Positions 43,645-57,134 of a DNA stretch of 64,000 nt are shown piece by piece. This DNA comes from Zychaea mexicana (Eukaryota; Mucoromycota; Mucoromycetes; Mucorales; Lichtheimiaceae): the NCBI RefSeq assembly GCF_025766255.1, contig NW_026516845.1:1-64000 (forward strand), written 5' to 3'. The position numbers were made by a program, and so were the translations under genes. A model generated the notes under the pieces. The model saw only the letters and a program-made list of their open reading frames with translations. It was not told where the DNA came from and did no database searches. Every line of letters starts with the position of its first letter. The stretch's first letter is position 1.

Positions 43645-45993
43645 ATGGCTCTCCGTGCTCTTGGTCTCCGAAACGTTGCAAGATTCACTGCCGCTACTGC
43701 TCCCCGCCCTGTAAGTGGATCGCCACAATGAATGCAACCAACGATCTCTGGTACACACTTCTGGGATTGAACACTTTAAATGATTGACAGAGACTTTGAT
43801 ATTAGACGGCTATGCCTCTCCGTCGTGGATTGGCCTCGGCAGCACCTTTGCCCAAGACTCCCTTGGACACGAGCGCACCCCCCATGCTTCGGTACCAAAA
43901 CAACCTGCCTAAACTACCTGTGCCTGCCCTGGGTGCTACGATGCAAAAGTACCTGAAATCAGTCAAGCCCTTGGTGAGTGAGGAAGAATACAAGCGCACC
44001 GAAGCTGCTGTGCAGGAGTTCCAGACCAGCGGTGTCGGCGCCAAGCTCCAGGAGCGATTGGTCAAGCACGCAAGCAACCCTGCGGTTGTGAATTGGTTGG
44101 AAGACTGGTGGTTGGAAGCTGCTTACATGGGCTATCGCGATCCCGTCGTGATCTACGTCAGCTACTTTTTCTACTACAAGGATGACAAGCTCCGCAAGCT
44201 GCCTGCTCAACGTGCCGCTGCTATCACCACTGCTGCTCTCGAGTTCAAGAAGCAGGTTGTCGAGTAAGTTGGCCTACTACAACACATGACGCACTGTCTC
44301 GGATGGTTGATTCGGACAGAGAGAGAGAGAGAGAGAGAGTGTGTGTGTGTGTGTGTGTGTGTGTGAGGATGAGGTATATCACAGCAGCAAAGTTATACAA
44401 CAGTGCACTAAATGCATAATGGGACAACGGGAAAAATAGGAAGACCTTGGAGCCCGAGTATGCCAAGGGTGAGCCCATGTGCATGGACTCGTACAAGTAC
44501 ATGTTCAACAACTGTCGCATTCCCCAGAAGCCGTCGGACATCGAGGTGGCTTACGACTCTGCCCAGCACTCGCACATTGTCGCTATCCGCAAGAACAAAT
44601 TCTACGTCATCGACACCATCCACAATGGCCAGCAGCTGTCGACCAAGGAGCTGGAGCAGCAGTTCCAGCGGGTCATTGACAATGCCGGCAACGAGCAGGG
44701 CCCCGCAGTGGGTGCTCTGACCACCGAGAACCGTGACAAGTGGACTGATGTAAGGCTTTTCTTTTTCCACACACACAAATGATAGCGGGGTTATCCGGAA
44801 TTATACCCCACATTTCTTTTTCGTATCATGGGAAAATCTGAAACACAGGCACCAACACCCACATCAAATTACACACGCCCTTTTGTTTCTAGTATCGCGA
44901 GGCATTGTTGGCTGCCAACCCCGAAAACAAGCAGCTATTGGAGCAGATCGAGTCCTCCTCGTTTGTCGTCTGTTTGGATGACTCCACACCCGTGACCCGT
45001 GACGAGGGTTCCCGTGCCTGCTGGCATGGCGACGGCCGCAACCGCTTCTTCGACAAGCCGCTCCAGTTCATCGTCTTTGACAACGGCAAGGCTGGCTTCA
45101 ACGGCGAGCACTCTTGCATGGACGGCACTGCCACCTGCCGCCTGAATGAGTACGTTACCGACAGCTTGACCCGCAACCTCGTCGACCACGGCTCCGCCGA
45201 TGTCCGCTCGTCTCTGCCCGCACCTTCCCAGCTCGAATTCAAGCTCGACGACAAAGTCAAGCAGTCCATCCAATCTGCCGAGCAAGACTTTGATGCCCTC
45301 ATCGGCAAGCACGACCTGACCGTGTTGGCCTACCAGGGCTACGGCAAGAACCAGATTAAAAAGTTCAAGTCGTCGCCCGACGGTTATACGCAAATGGTCA
45401 TTCAATTGGCCTACTATAAGATGTTTGGCAAGTCCCGCCCCACCTACGAGTCTGCCCAGACCCGCAAGTTCCAGCGTGGCCGCACTGAGACGGCTCGCTC
45501 CGTCACTGAGGAGTCGACTGCCTTCTGCAAAGCCATGGAGGATGTCACTGTCTCGCGTGAAGACAAGATTGCTGCCTTCCGTGCCGCTATCAAGGCCCAG
45601 GGCGCTTACATGGCCGACTGTGTCAGTGCCCATGGTGCCGATCGCCACTTGTTTGGTTTGAAGAAGACCTTGCAGCCCGGTGAGGAGAGCCCTGCTCTGT
45701 TCACCGATCCCAACTACGCCTACTCGCAGCACTGGTACCTCTCGACCTCCCAGTTGTCGTCGGAACACTTTGACGGTTATGGCTGGGGCCAGGTGGTCAA
45801 TGACGGCTTTGGCGTTGCTTACATGATCAAGAAGAATGCCTTGCAATTCAATGTTGCCAGCGTCAAGGATCTGGAGGTGCACGGCAAGCAGTATGTTAAC
45901 GGCACGCACCACTTTAAGCAGTGTCTCGAAGATGCCGCCAATGAGCTCGGCGAACTCTTGTCGTCCGAGGTTGCAGCTGAAGCCAAGCTGTAA
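43645..45993 (+). CDS. CAT2: Carnitine O-acetyltransferase, mitochondrial/peroxisomal
   Basis: Transfers acetyl groups between CoA and carnitine so that acetyl units can leave peroxisomes and enter mitochondria. Four exons. The start MALRALGLRNVARFTAATA is Arg/Ala-rich without acidic residues, as in a mitochondrial presequence; exon 2 contains a second Met (MPLRRGLASAAPLP, 43,812). Choline/carnitine acyltransferase text follows: NLPKLPVPALGATMQKYL, WLEDWWLEAAYMGYRDPVV and RNRFFDKPLQFIVFDNGKAG. GEHSCMDGT holds the catalytic His, and HWYLSTSQLSSEHFDGYGWG holds the STS motif. The protein ends in AKL, a peroxisomal PTS1. This two-signal layout is known for yeast Cat2, where the start site chooses the compartment. 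Confidence 0.95.
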
Positions 45994-46409
45994 AGCAACT
46001 GAAATTGTATTAGAATACCGAGTCCCCTCACCCCCTTCCTTTTCCCTTCTTCCTCGTCCGCAATTACATACACACGACGCCACTCGTACCCGCATGGTTA
46101 AAAAAAACAACAACCGCCATCTATGTTCTTTCTTTTGTCACCTTCCCTTTGTCTTTTCTCTCCTCCTTGTAGACTAATTTCCCTCTATCCAGTTACACGT
46201 CACTGTCACCATCACCGCTTTTTCTTATTCAGTGTCCAAAAATGAAACCGAGAATCACAAATATACAGAGTTTAATATAGGGTATGTAACGGAGGAATGG
46301 CAATGAAGATGTGTTATGTACTGGAATATGTATGATACAACAAACTACTTTCGAAAGAAAACAAACGGCGGAAGTAAGGGAGGAGGAGGATGGTAAATGA
46401 ACAAGTGGT

Positions 46410-47472
46410 TCATGCGTGGTGCTGATATTTGGCCAAAACGGATTCCAATTCCCTGACGCGCTGCTGGTAGGTGGTAACGTCATGCTGCAGCAATTTAATA
46501 TGGTCGACAGATTTGCGCAGAATATGGCCTTTGTTTGGCTTGTTCCCAGTACCACCTGCGCTGTTGCTGCTGCATTCGTCCAGCATGGGCTCCGGTAACA
46601 GAGTACCCAGTTCCTGAATCCGCTCGTTAATGTTCTCCCGTCGTCGTCTCTCCACTACACGATAGCATCGTTGTGTGTTGTTAGTATATCACAAAAGGGG
46701 CATGGCATTGTTGCTGGTTCATCATAAGAGTTCCCCACATCTTCTCTATTCTTTTTACACAACAACAATAACAATAACAATAACAGTGCCATCAGCTGAT
46801 CACTGGTTAAAAGTACTTTACCAGCGTTGTGCGACTCGCGTCTGCGCCGCTTCTTCTCCATCATCATTTGCAGACTATTTTCAAATTGTTGCAGAATAAC
46901 AAACAATACAAAAGAGAGTTATTCGACCGGGGCTAGAAACGCACTCAGAATCCTAAAGGAATTGGAGCAGCTCCTTACTTCATTTGAACCGCATAATCAT
47001 CCTGCAAACTCCCGTGCTGTGGCGGCTGCGGCTGTAATGCCAAGGCACCCGGGTTCATATGACCTGAAGAGGTAGAGTAAAATTCGTTGAACCCGATCTC
47101 GGCCGGGGCGGACATGGGAAAAGGAGGCCATCGCCGCGATGGTGATGAGGACGCAAACGAGTACTCGGAGGGAGATTCTTCGTTATTCGATAAGAGACCG
47201 TGCTGGTACTCTAGCGGAGGCGGGGGGCCTTGCTGTTGGTGCTGGTGCTGGTGCTGGTGCTGATGTGGTTGCTGCTGATGGGTTAGTGTAGGCTGCGATG
47301 CCGGTGGAGACTGCTTGCTGCTGCTGTAGTCCAGGTCATCAAAGTCGTGTAGTGGCGATAGATAGGCATCATCCTCGAGGGAAAAGTCATCTTGATGCCA
47401 CTGCTGCTGGTCTTGCTGTTGCGTAGCAAGCAGATGATAAGGTGTTGGGTTGCGCAGTTTCCTTTGTGTCAT
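46410..47472 (-). CDS. bHLH transcription factor (MITF/USF-like basic region)
   Basis: Three exons. Exon 1 gives a Gln/His/Pro-rich activation-like region (MTQRKLRNPTPYHLLATQQQ onward) with (QH)n and Ser-rich stretches. Exon 2 is short (NLQMMMEKKRRRRESHNA). The third exon completes the bHLH: the spliced basic region reads RRESHNAVERRRRENINERI, with the His-Glu-Arg positions that read CACGTG-type E-boxes. A loop of about 25 residues (LDECSSNSAGGTGNKPNKG) is followed by helix 2 ILRKSVDHIKLLQHDV and a short zipper ending LESVLAKYQHHA. The intron inside the basic region splits the Val codon. It is convergent with CAT2. Target genes are unknown. Confidence 0.9.
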
Positions 47473-49699
47473 TTTCTCTTGTTGTTGCTGTTGCTGCTGC
47501 TATTGTCGCTGCTATGTGCTGTGAGTGTATGTGTGTGTGTGTGTGTGTGTGTGTATGTTCTGTGCTGTGTCGTGCTGCGATGCTGTGCTAGGGCGAGAGT
47601 GTGTGTGAAATGGAGAAAAGGAGTAAAAGAAAGCAAGTAGAGAGGAAGAAGAGATATGTAATTTAAAAAGACGGAGTTATGCAGTTACCCAAGAAGCAAG
47701 GCATCGAGCATAAGCAGCAACCATCACTTGAGCAGAACAGAGCAGAACAGAACAGGGCACATGACACCAGGTAGTAGCAAAACCGGTTTTAAGCAAGAAA
47801 TATGGCCCGTGCTGTAACATGGCACCATCGTCATCTTTCTTCTTTTGTCTCGGGTACCTGTAGCACGCGGCATATCCATTGCTTTTGGATGAGTTTCCTG
47901 CTTCTCCAGCGCACACCTTCTTCCCCACATGCTGCATTTACAGCAGCAGCAGCAGCAGCAGCAGCACCTTGTTTATCACATCCGATAGAGTGCGTACCCC
48001 AGGGGTACGTGCGTCTCTCCACTGACACTAACGAAAAAGCATCATTACGTCTTTATTTTATATTTTGCTGGCAGCTTGCCTTTGGAGCTCTTCTTTTCCT
48101 GCAGTGCGGAAATCGAAAGGTGGTCAGCGACGAAGATAGATGGCCGTTTCATGCGTGTCCTCTTCCTTCCTCTCTTTTCTTGAGCCACGGGATTCCCCTG
48201 ATTTCTTCATCTGGATGCTATTTCTCGAAAGGTAAGAGCCAACGAACGAATTACAGCTAGGCTTCAGCTGACAGACGAGGTAGACTTGTAAACTCATATA
48301 TAGCAACGGCATGTGGTGGAAACTATGACGATCGTTTACCTGCCCTTTCAAGCCTGTGTGCTAGTAGAGCAGTGACAGATGCTACTATAGATCCATCTTG
48401 CTTTGCCATCGACAAAGGACGACGTAATGGTGTAAGCTGCACCCTGCTTCCCGCTCTTTTCTTTTCTTTTTTTGGTTACAAAAACTGCAATGTATCACAT
48501 GGTCCACACATACGCTGCATAAAATAAGAAAATTTGATTGCGTAGCCATTCGTGCTAATACCATCGACGCCCATCTCGTTGAACAAATCGCTGACTGTAT
48601 GATTTTCCTGGGGTATACTTCATTGTAGGTGGTATGTGAATTTTCTTTTTTTTTTATTTTGTTGTGATCATCACCCCTTCCCAAAAAGTGCTAATATGAC
48701 GACAGGAGAAGGTACATTCGAGATATTGTCCACAAAAACCCATTATTTCTAATATTAAAGAGGCCATACTGTACAGGTATCTGATATTGACCGGTGTTGC
48801 TACTGTTTGCTGTCGATAGGAGGTGGTGAATTACGTCAGCTAAATTAAATTCATGCGAACTTTGTGGGAAAAGGTTTATCACAGCCCGAAAAAAAAAAAA
48901 GGTTGAACGGATTAGGAAAGCGCTGTGACGAAATGGGTGTCTTATATATTCCTTTGTTTACAGACATATACCAACAGCAACAACAAAGAGATTAACTAGC
49001 AACGCCATACTACATTGCTGTCAGTAGTAATTGACTCATCGCCCTTGAATACCCGCCCCATGTACATTATGATGCAGATGAAGGTGTGTATGATAGTATG
49101 TAATTGATATGAGATACAACAAATTTTACTATGGTAATAACAAGTAGGGATGAGATGCATGGACTACACAACAGTCATTGTTGGCAAAGAGAGGCGCAGC
49201 CAGTCTATTGGATGCTCTTTGTTGACTGAATGGATATCACGACGATGTTCTATACAAAAGGACTTGGATTTGAAAAGGCTACACCACCACTACGCTATTA
49301 GAGTGGTGCATGAATGAGAAGGAGCATAAACTTGAATTAACAGCATAGTGCACCAGGCAGAGCGCTTATCTGATTACTATACATATCATCCACCGCTACC
49401 TTTTGAACGATTTATCCGTTGCCTTTGTCGTCGTCGCTGCGACCGCGACTACAGCCACAGGCAGCAATCTCCTTTTTTTAGGTCAGGCGCATTGGCACCG
49501 TCCCGCTGTCTCCTTTCCGAAGTATGCGGCTGCGCTTTACCCAACAAGGTGTACAAATCGATAGGCATAGTACATAGAGGCATGGCTTTTTTAACTCTCC
49601 TGCTATGGTGTGTTGCATAATACGAACAAGAAATTGATATAAGTAACTGAGTCTTTTGATATTTACAAAGTACCAGTATACTACTTACTATCACTACTT

Positions 49700-49734
<35 letters not shown>

Positions 49735-51873
49735 TATTATATGTTTGCTTATTATAATGAGCCGCTCAAGCTAAAGTCCCACAAACATTGACACGATCCG
49801 AAGCGTGGGCAGGACCGAAGGTGGGTAAGCACAAATTTATAGCACCTTCTTTCTCATCACGTTTGAATAATCGACACGCAGCAAAGAAAATGTTTGTCAC
49901 TAGTACGTGATACGTCGGCAGCACAGGAATATGCGCCCAGGAATATCAATGGTTCCGGGAAGCACAATCTCTAGTATGTTTACGCTGCGTTCTTTGCTGT
50001 CTCACCGTCAGTTTCGTACTATAAAATTTTAAGTTCAAGCATACTTTACGGCTCAAGGCATTCGGCGTATACAACGGCATCAACATCAGCATCATCAGCA
50101 AAAGAAAGCGGTCCCCCACCCCTCTTTGCTCTAGTTCACGTTGAGAAAAAGATCAACAACATTAACTCACTAAATACATCTGTACATCTCCTCTTATCTA
50201 GCAGCGACAGTTGTACTGCAAAAGTACATTATATCAATAGTGTGACTATTTTTTCTTTTCTTCTCCTCCCTTCGACAACTTCTACAAGTCGATTGGATGT
50301 CTTATACACAAGTAAAAGTCACTCACATATTAGGCTACAAACATAGAATTCTTTCTTGTGTGACATCAGCGCGCGTGCTGCTATAGAAACATTTGTCGCA
50401 TCAGACTGTATCTTGTGTCATTGCCAAGATGGCCTGTCACACATCGGTTGAGGGATTTTTCATGACAGCCGGAATACACAGAGAGAGTAAAAGAAGATAG
50501 AGATGTCAGGGACAAGATGGCGAGCGATTCGAAAACAAAGAACAGGCAACAAATTCGGATGAGCAAATTTTACCCTCTAAGAACCATGTTGCTTATGTAA
50601 CTTAAACATACTTTATCATCATTAGCAGTCGTTAGCAAAGAGAGTGCTTTTTTATGTCATATCATAGCTATTATTTTGGTGTGGTGCCGCAGAAGCAATA
50701 GCAATACGGGATATCTTTGTTCAACCACCATTTATTCTCACGTTGTCGATTAATGCGACAAATGACACCAGCATCTCGCCCTGTCTTATTTCAACGATTT
50801 CTCAATCCATTATATTTGTTCCTGCATAAATCGATGGTCTATTTATCGGTTTGGCGCCTCCTCTCCTTATCTTCTCGCCTCCTCCCCTAAAGCGTGGCTA
50901 CATACATATATTAAGAGAAAGTAAAAGGAAGAACAAGATCTGCAAAAGATTTGTTGCCGATCTGTCCATGTATATAAATCTGCTTAAAATTTATTTAATA
51001 TACTACACTATACGCTGTAGACACTTAATATATCATTACTATGTACTGTTGCAGTCGGACTGCGCAATATTTTGAAGGGCATTTGATCTCTCAAAGGAAG
51101 GGCAAGCCGGAGAAAAGAAGAAAAGTCTGGCATCATAATCTTACGGTCGTCGGCACTGTTGTTGTCGAGATTTTCTATGGACAAAAATCTGAATTACATT
51201 ACTACCTAATAAAAATAGCGACTTTAAACAAAATGAAATAAGAAACCAAGGGCTTGTCGCTTCATTATCAGCACACATCCCATAGCGTAAAACACCTTTG
51301 ACCCATATTGGGCGCCTTTGGATGCATGTGCGACATCTTAAACGCATCTTGAACGGCATTTACACGCATTCAAAAGCATGTAAAAGCGCTTTTAAATCAC
51401 TTTTTCATATCAGGACACAAGAGAGATCAACTTGACAGTCTGTCAAAACTCACGTGTAGATGCCACTTAAAGGTGATAGCATAGATATTTAGAGCGCTTT
51501 GGATCTCCTAAAGTCATCATTAACTTATAGTAGCAGCGGCACCAGGAAAGCTGTGGGCAGCAGAACATATAATATATTATGTAAAGTAAGCAGACAAGAC
51601 GGGTGCATATGTGTTCCAGACAATGCATAATATGTAAAAAGGGAAAAAGAGCAGTGATGAGATGAAAGTGGACGGATGAGGAGGAAGGGATTGCGTACAT
51701 ACAAGCTAGAATAAAATCTAGTAATATAGCTAATAACAAAAAAATAAAGAGAAGTTTAAATAATGAAAACGAACGACAAGAAGTAAAACAGTGCAGGTGG
51801 TGGTATATGGGCCATTGTACTTGTGGTATTTGGTAAAAGTATGTACTAGAAGAAGAAAACACGACAACAAATG
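47473..51873. other. Gene-poor region with microsatellites
   Basis: A 4.4-kb stretch with no gene I can support. It holds the bHLH leader, a (TG)n at about 47,529-47,553, AGCAGAACAG repeats at 47,730-47,757, (CAG)n at 47,941-47,966 and (TA)n at 49,699-49,733. Open frames on both strands lack domains. I see no tRNA cloverleaf with a GTTCRANTC arm. Confidence 0.5.
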
Positions 51874-52368
51874 CTAATGAATGGCAGGCGATTGCTGTTG
51901 ATGACACGAGCACCAGTCTTGTGGGTGATGTTGGTTCTCTTGATAGCGTAGCATCATTTGCTCTATGAATTGATGTCGCACTTGGGCAGACAGCCGGTGT
52001 CGTGGAGATGGAGAGCTTGTATGGACCTTGGAATGACGACGCAAGTTACTGACCACTGCAAAGCACTTGCCACATCCAGGGCTGCATATAAACATGTCAG
52101 TAACAACAGAAGATACCATGAAACAGTTTAAAGAAGTAGCATACCTTGGGCATTGAAACGGTTTTTCGCCAGTGTGTGTGTACATGTGAGTTTGTAACGC
52201 GCTAGGTCGACTGAACAGTTTGTTACAAACATTGCACCTGTGCCGTTTTTCGATATGCCGGTGCTTTTTTGTTTGTTGTTTTTGATGTTGTATCGCTTGA
52301 AAAGTAGTAGTAGTAGTAGTAGTAGTAGCTGTTGCTTTTGCTGCTGTTGCTGCTGTCATTAACGGCAT
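51874..52368 (-). CDS. Small C2H2 zinc-finger protein
   Basis: Two exons, about 140 residues. The N-terminus is Ala/Thr-rich, including a poly-Thr run encoded by a TAG/CTA triplet repeat, then a basic stretch KQQTKKHRHIEKRHR. Finger 1: CNVCNKLFSRPSALQTHMYTH, with a TGEKPF linker. Finger 2 spans the intron: CPSPGCGKCFAVVSNLRRHSKVH, with an expanded C-x4-C spacing. A short Gln/His-rich tail follows. This layout (two fingers near the C-terminus, TGEKPF linker, second finger C-x4-C) is common in small fungal DNA-binding regulators of the Azf/Msn class. The target is unknown. It is isolated, with more than 4 kb empty on each side. Confidence 0.88.
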   Translation of the reverse strand: MPLMTAATAAKATATTTTTTTTFQAIQHQKQQTKKHRHIEKRHRCNVCNKLFSRPSALQTHMYTHTGEKPFQCPRYATSLNCFMVSSVVTDMFICSPGCGKCFAVVSNLRRHSKVHTSSPSPRHRLSAQVRHQFIEQMMLRYQENQHHPQDWCSCHQQQSPAIH

Positions 52369-55300
52369 GTTTCTTTTGGAGAAAGATTATGACAAAAAGT
52401 AGTGGCAGTAGAGAGAAGAATAAAGAAGAAAAATGTCGCAAAACTCAGATTCGGCGAGTTTTTTATAGTGTGAAAAAATGCGTAATTCAGGATCCTCGTT
52501 CCGGCATCCCGGGCTCTCTTCTTCTACTGAGTAAATGAGGTAATAGACCTTATTTTCTTCCTCACCGCCTTTTGCCTGAGTGCGTATGGCGTGTGCTACG
52601 TTTATCACAAATATCTCAATATGCACAGTAGTATAAGCGATAGTAATATTAGCAGAAACAGCATGCTTGCTTCCGATAGGAACGCGGTTGTAAACAATAA
52701 TCATAATAAGCGGCTATCATAAAAAGGCTAGGATCTGCAATAGTAAAAATGAAGGCTCTCGGCGTCGTACATCCTCCTCTTGTGTCTCCTCTTCCTCCCC
52801 CCAAATTTCTTTCTCTTCTCCCGCATGATACAGGCTTATCAACTATGCCTCTTTCGTCTGTTATTCCATAAACAGCTCAGAATTCTAGCACACGATCACT
52901 GATTTCCACAAATACACACACATCATAAAGAGAGGATGAATAAAAGAGACAACCCCCAAGGATAATGGTTCATATAAATCCTAGCCCCTGCTCCTCGATG
53001 ATGATACGCTTGATAAGCTCAAAAGATAGAAGAAAAAGGTTCTTTTGAGCAGTAGTATGTAGTAATAGTAAGAGTAGCAAACAAGCGCCCACACCCTCTC
53101 CTCTTTCTCTCTTGTACATCAAGCCAGTAACATAAACAATCCCCCCTTCCCTTTATTTATATAGAGTCCATTTTATATTACTTTGTTGTAGTAATAAACA
53201 GCTCTGTAGTTAGATTTGCAGACGCATAATGCCGCCGCTATGCACAGCAGGCGCGGGCGAGCTGAGAACAGACAATAATAACAATGTATTATGCACATGC
53301 CAGGGCGTCGTCTTATGCAACGCAGAAAATTTATCAATGTCCGCCCGCCGACATGAGCCAAGAAAGAAACGCGGGTTCGTGACATTTCAAGGACCGAAGA
53401 AAGAGGATCCTGATGACAATGTTCTAACGTGATATCGCTGGTAGATATGGCGTGTGCAATAACAGTCTAGCTAAGAAGGTGAGGTGCTAACATGAAGGCC
53501 TTGTTTATATTGTCGACAGATTTGGGTGCTTGTCAATATTAAGGTTAGTAGCGGTGGTTACAGAGTGTTGAAAGGGATGCTTCCCATCTTGTTGGTCTCT
53601 CTCTATGGCTGTACTGCTGCCACTATAGAGCAGGTGTAATGAGCGGATGATCGCCCGAGAAATGAAAATTGATACGATGATTTATGGATAGAAGCTCCCT
53701 TATCGCGAACATTCTTTCAGTAGAAATACTTATACAGTCTATTATATTCTCTTGTACCACCATTGTCCGCTTACCACATTTTCTCCTTTGTCAACTTATC
53801 AGAAGAAAAAAGCGGGTATGCATTGATAGTAGATGAATTATATTTACCTCTAATCCCCTTCTTTCTTCTCTCCCGCTCCACCCTACCCCTCACGGTCAGG
53901 CATAAACATTTTTGGTTAATATAGTAGGTCAAAAACAAATCTCGCGTCAAATCAAGCACACAGTTTATAGCTATATACAACAGCAATAGAACTATGCCTT
54001 ATTGACATTTGTGGGTTTACAAAGACTGGATTGTTCCCTTTTGCACGTTTCATAAGGAAGACATACTTGTCATACAAACAAAATTACTCCTCAAACTCGT
54101 TCTAGCTTGCCTTCTTAGGTCCCACCTTCCCGAAAAAGCTCAAAGTGTCATTGCATATACTTAACACAGTAAAGTCATTTTGTTGCTAACCACAACACCA
54201 TAAGATATATCTGGTAAGCACGTATCTTGCTTTCCTTGTATCAGACAACGTATTGCGAGTATAAAAGACAAATTTATCTGAAATGACAAACTTGATCGGT
54301 CATACATTCCTCAACGACTTTGAAGGTAAGCGCTGGTAATGGTGAGCTTATTTCTGTAAGCTATGGTGTTCATCTAGTGAATAGTATAACATATACAGCA
54401 GACAATTTGATTTCCGCATCTTCACAAACTGAGAGAGAGCATCGGAAGAAATCGCATAAAACGTTAAAAGCCGAACCGTATGTCTTATTGCGCCACATGC
54501 ATCTCCAAATGTAGATAAAATGTTTGGGCTCCCTGACCTTTCTTATCCACGATTGTGCCATATCACAATATAATAGCGAGAAATGAATGTTTGCCGACAG
54601 TCTGTAGTATGTTCAATCCCCTTCTAGATTTCTTTTACGCTAATCTTCTTACTAACATGCCTGTAAATTGCCAGAAGAGCGAGTGACATTGCACAGTTTT
54701 GTTTACGCGTGCTTTCATTGGATGTTTTTGTTGCCAAGCTACGGATCGGATGGATTCTATAGAAGCTCAATAAAACAGCGGTAGAGGAAATCAACAATGC
54801 TATTGAGCTTTCAGAAAGGGCATACCATGCTTCTTCTCTTCGCCTTTTGAGTACTACGGACGCGGTCATGCCATTTAAACCCATTAGCAGTAGCACCATC
54901 ATCATCTTTAAATTACCGTGTACAGTAAACTGTGTATCTTTAACTGCATTTAAGGGGTTTGCATATCTGTACGTCGCTTATCAAGATAGACTATATTGTT
55001 GTTGCGCCTTTTTATGTATATTGCTTACAAACAGGAATGAAAATGGAAGACAGTTAGCTTTATTATATTAGACATCTTGTCGAACGATGGGGACTATAGC
55101 ATAGTTATTTAATGGTAGATACATTCACTATACATTACCAGAAAGTGAATATGAGCTGTCTTGTATCTATTAAAGGGCCGTTGCTGCTACTAGATTGTAT
55201 TATATTTCATATCTCCTGTTGTATAGAAGAGGACACGAAAGATAAGTTTTTACTTCTAAAAGACACGGTAAAACCATTTAATGACATCTTATCTTTCTGG

Positions 55301-56698
55301 AGGCGTCCGTGAATAATAATGGGCGCTTTGCTATAATGCTCGATTATGTCATGAGAAAGAGAGGGATTTGGACGTCGAATTTGTCGTATCGTAATGTCCA
55401 TTCGTTTGAGCTCGGTGCGTTATGTTGCTCGATCTAATGCTTTTACTGTTTTTTTCTGTTGTGTGTTTAATATTTGACATCTCTTCCTTGCTCATTTTGT
55501 AAGTACCAAACTTACAATGCGTCATCGTCGGCTTGTCGTTGATGAGAAATTTGAGCGGAATATTAACACATCATTACCATCTATTGCGACTGAAAGATAG
55601 CTTCAACTTACACTAGTGATCATCACTTCATCTGTTATCATTTCCGCTCCTTCTTCCTCGCCCATCCGTCCCACCTCTCTCCCTAAAACGGACCGACAGA
55701 CCGTCGAGCGAGTGGAATGCTTGCATAGCTTGCATAGCTGTGTTCTAATTATAAACAACAATGCTTTAGGCATCATGTACATGTGTATCACATAACACGC
55801 GATACGGACGGACAGATGAAGACGTAACGCAGGAGCACAAATAACTAAAAGCACAAAAGCAGATTATAGCAAAAAAAAAATTTTTTTCCAATTCTTGCAT
55901 CACTTTTTTGTTTTCCTTTTATCATAGCTACATGTTGTAGTTGGTAGTAGTACATGTACCCACACCTTACACCACATGAAAACCTTCAATTGATTTGTTT
56001 GTTTTTCCGAGTATGTACAGTAACTAAGCGAGCGATTGTACTTCTATATCATGTAACAAATCTATCGGCCCCCAAAAAAAGGGCGCCCGACCGCATGCAG
56101 TTCCCCGAGGAAACAGCCCCCATGGCTGCACATAACGCATGAATGTGTGACGCTGTCAACATATACCATAAAAGGGCTACCTACAGATTCCGCAACCACA
56201 AACATTCTCAAAGGAGTTATGATAAGGTAGTATGATGAATCCCTGTTACTGTTTCAATTTATAACAGTAGTTGCGCCATCCGATAAAGACAAGGTTTGGC
56301 AGCGATGACCCCTGTTTTACTAATGGTACTTCTGGTCAGCAATCCTTTTAAAAAAAAGAATCATCAGCACCACAAGCTCCTCTCTTTTTTTTTTTTTGCT
56401 GCATACGTTGTTGGTCTCACAATGTAGTGAGTCTCTCTCTAACTAGCTGTTTTTGCTATTTTTACTACTACTACTGTTGTTGTTGTTTTTGTAGGCTGCA
56501 GCTTTGATTAAGAGTCGCTTTATCTTCTTCAATACAGTATGTCTTTTTAGGTAAAAAACAAACTAACTTAATCTAGACAGGAGAAGTTGTGGCTAGAGTA
56601 TTACGTGGTTCTTTCTTTTCTCACACTGGCGACAATCATACTCTGTGTCGCTGTGATGCGACGCACTCCTGGTTTTCTAACCTTTATGCGGCTTACTG
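52369..56698. other. Gene-poor region, nothing recognised
   Basis: A 4.3-kb stretch without a frame that shows a domain or credible splicing. It has A and T homopolymers (for example at 55,870 and 56,390), short (ACT)n/(TTG)n runs at 56,466-56,490 and no clear RNA gene. It is AT-rich compared with neighbouring coding blocks. Confidence 0.5.
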
Positions 56699-56990
56699 TT
56701 AATACGTTAAACACCTTTCCTCGTCCGTAAAGTTGACATCCAAAGTATCTCCTCCCGCTCGCTTAGCGAAATGATGATAAATCGTGGTGGGGTCGCTGGC
56801 AATATCGAGGGCTTGCAAGGCTGTTAATGCAGTAATACTGATGATATGTTGGGAGTGTGTCAAATAGTCACCAATGTAATGTTGTTTGCTATTGGATGAG
56901 ATCAATGATGATGAAGATGAGATGGTGTCGAGTTTCAGCTTGGAAAACTCGCATTCCAAAGAATGGAACCAAAGAGTCGTTGTGTCGTCA
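56699..56990 (-). CDS. Terminal exon-like fragment, unknown protein
   Basis: The minus strand reads DDTTTLWFHSLECEFSKLKL, then DTISSSSSLISSNSKQHYIG, a helical stretch ITALTALQALDIASDPTTIY and HHFAKRAGGDTLDVNFTDEE before ending RCLTY and a stop. Composition is clearly protein-like. A stop lies just upstream in the same frame near 56,997, so the rest of the gene must be joined by splicing or is lost. It could be the 3' end of the membrane-protein locus just upstream on the same strand. The family is not recognised. Confidence 0.4.
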
Positions 56991-57134
56991 TCGTTGTTAT
57001 TGTTGATCGATTAATGATGGGTATACGGATTCGATGGCACGTCTTATGGGTCAATGGGCTGCTTCTCTCTGTGGTATGGTCCCAACTGCTCGTGCCATTA
57101 TTTTCAGTGGCAGCATGATCTCCACTGACTCGTT

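Noticed and set aside
44935..46113. 392-codon open frame on the - strand opposite CAT2
   Set aside because: A long antisense shadow caused by the GC-rich codon use of CAT2; no domain, and its composition mirrors the sense codons.
47990..48012. Palindrome around GTACCCCAGGGGTAC resembling the pogo-like end
   Set aside because: Shares only GTACCCC with the transposon terminus; there is no second end and no TA-flanked element.
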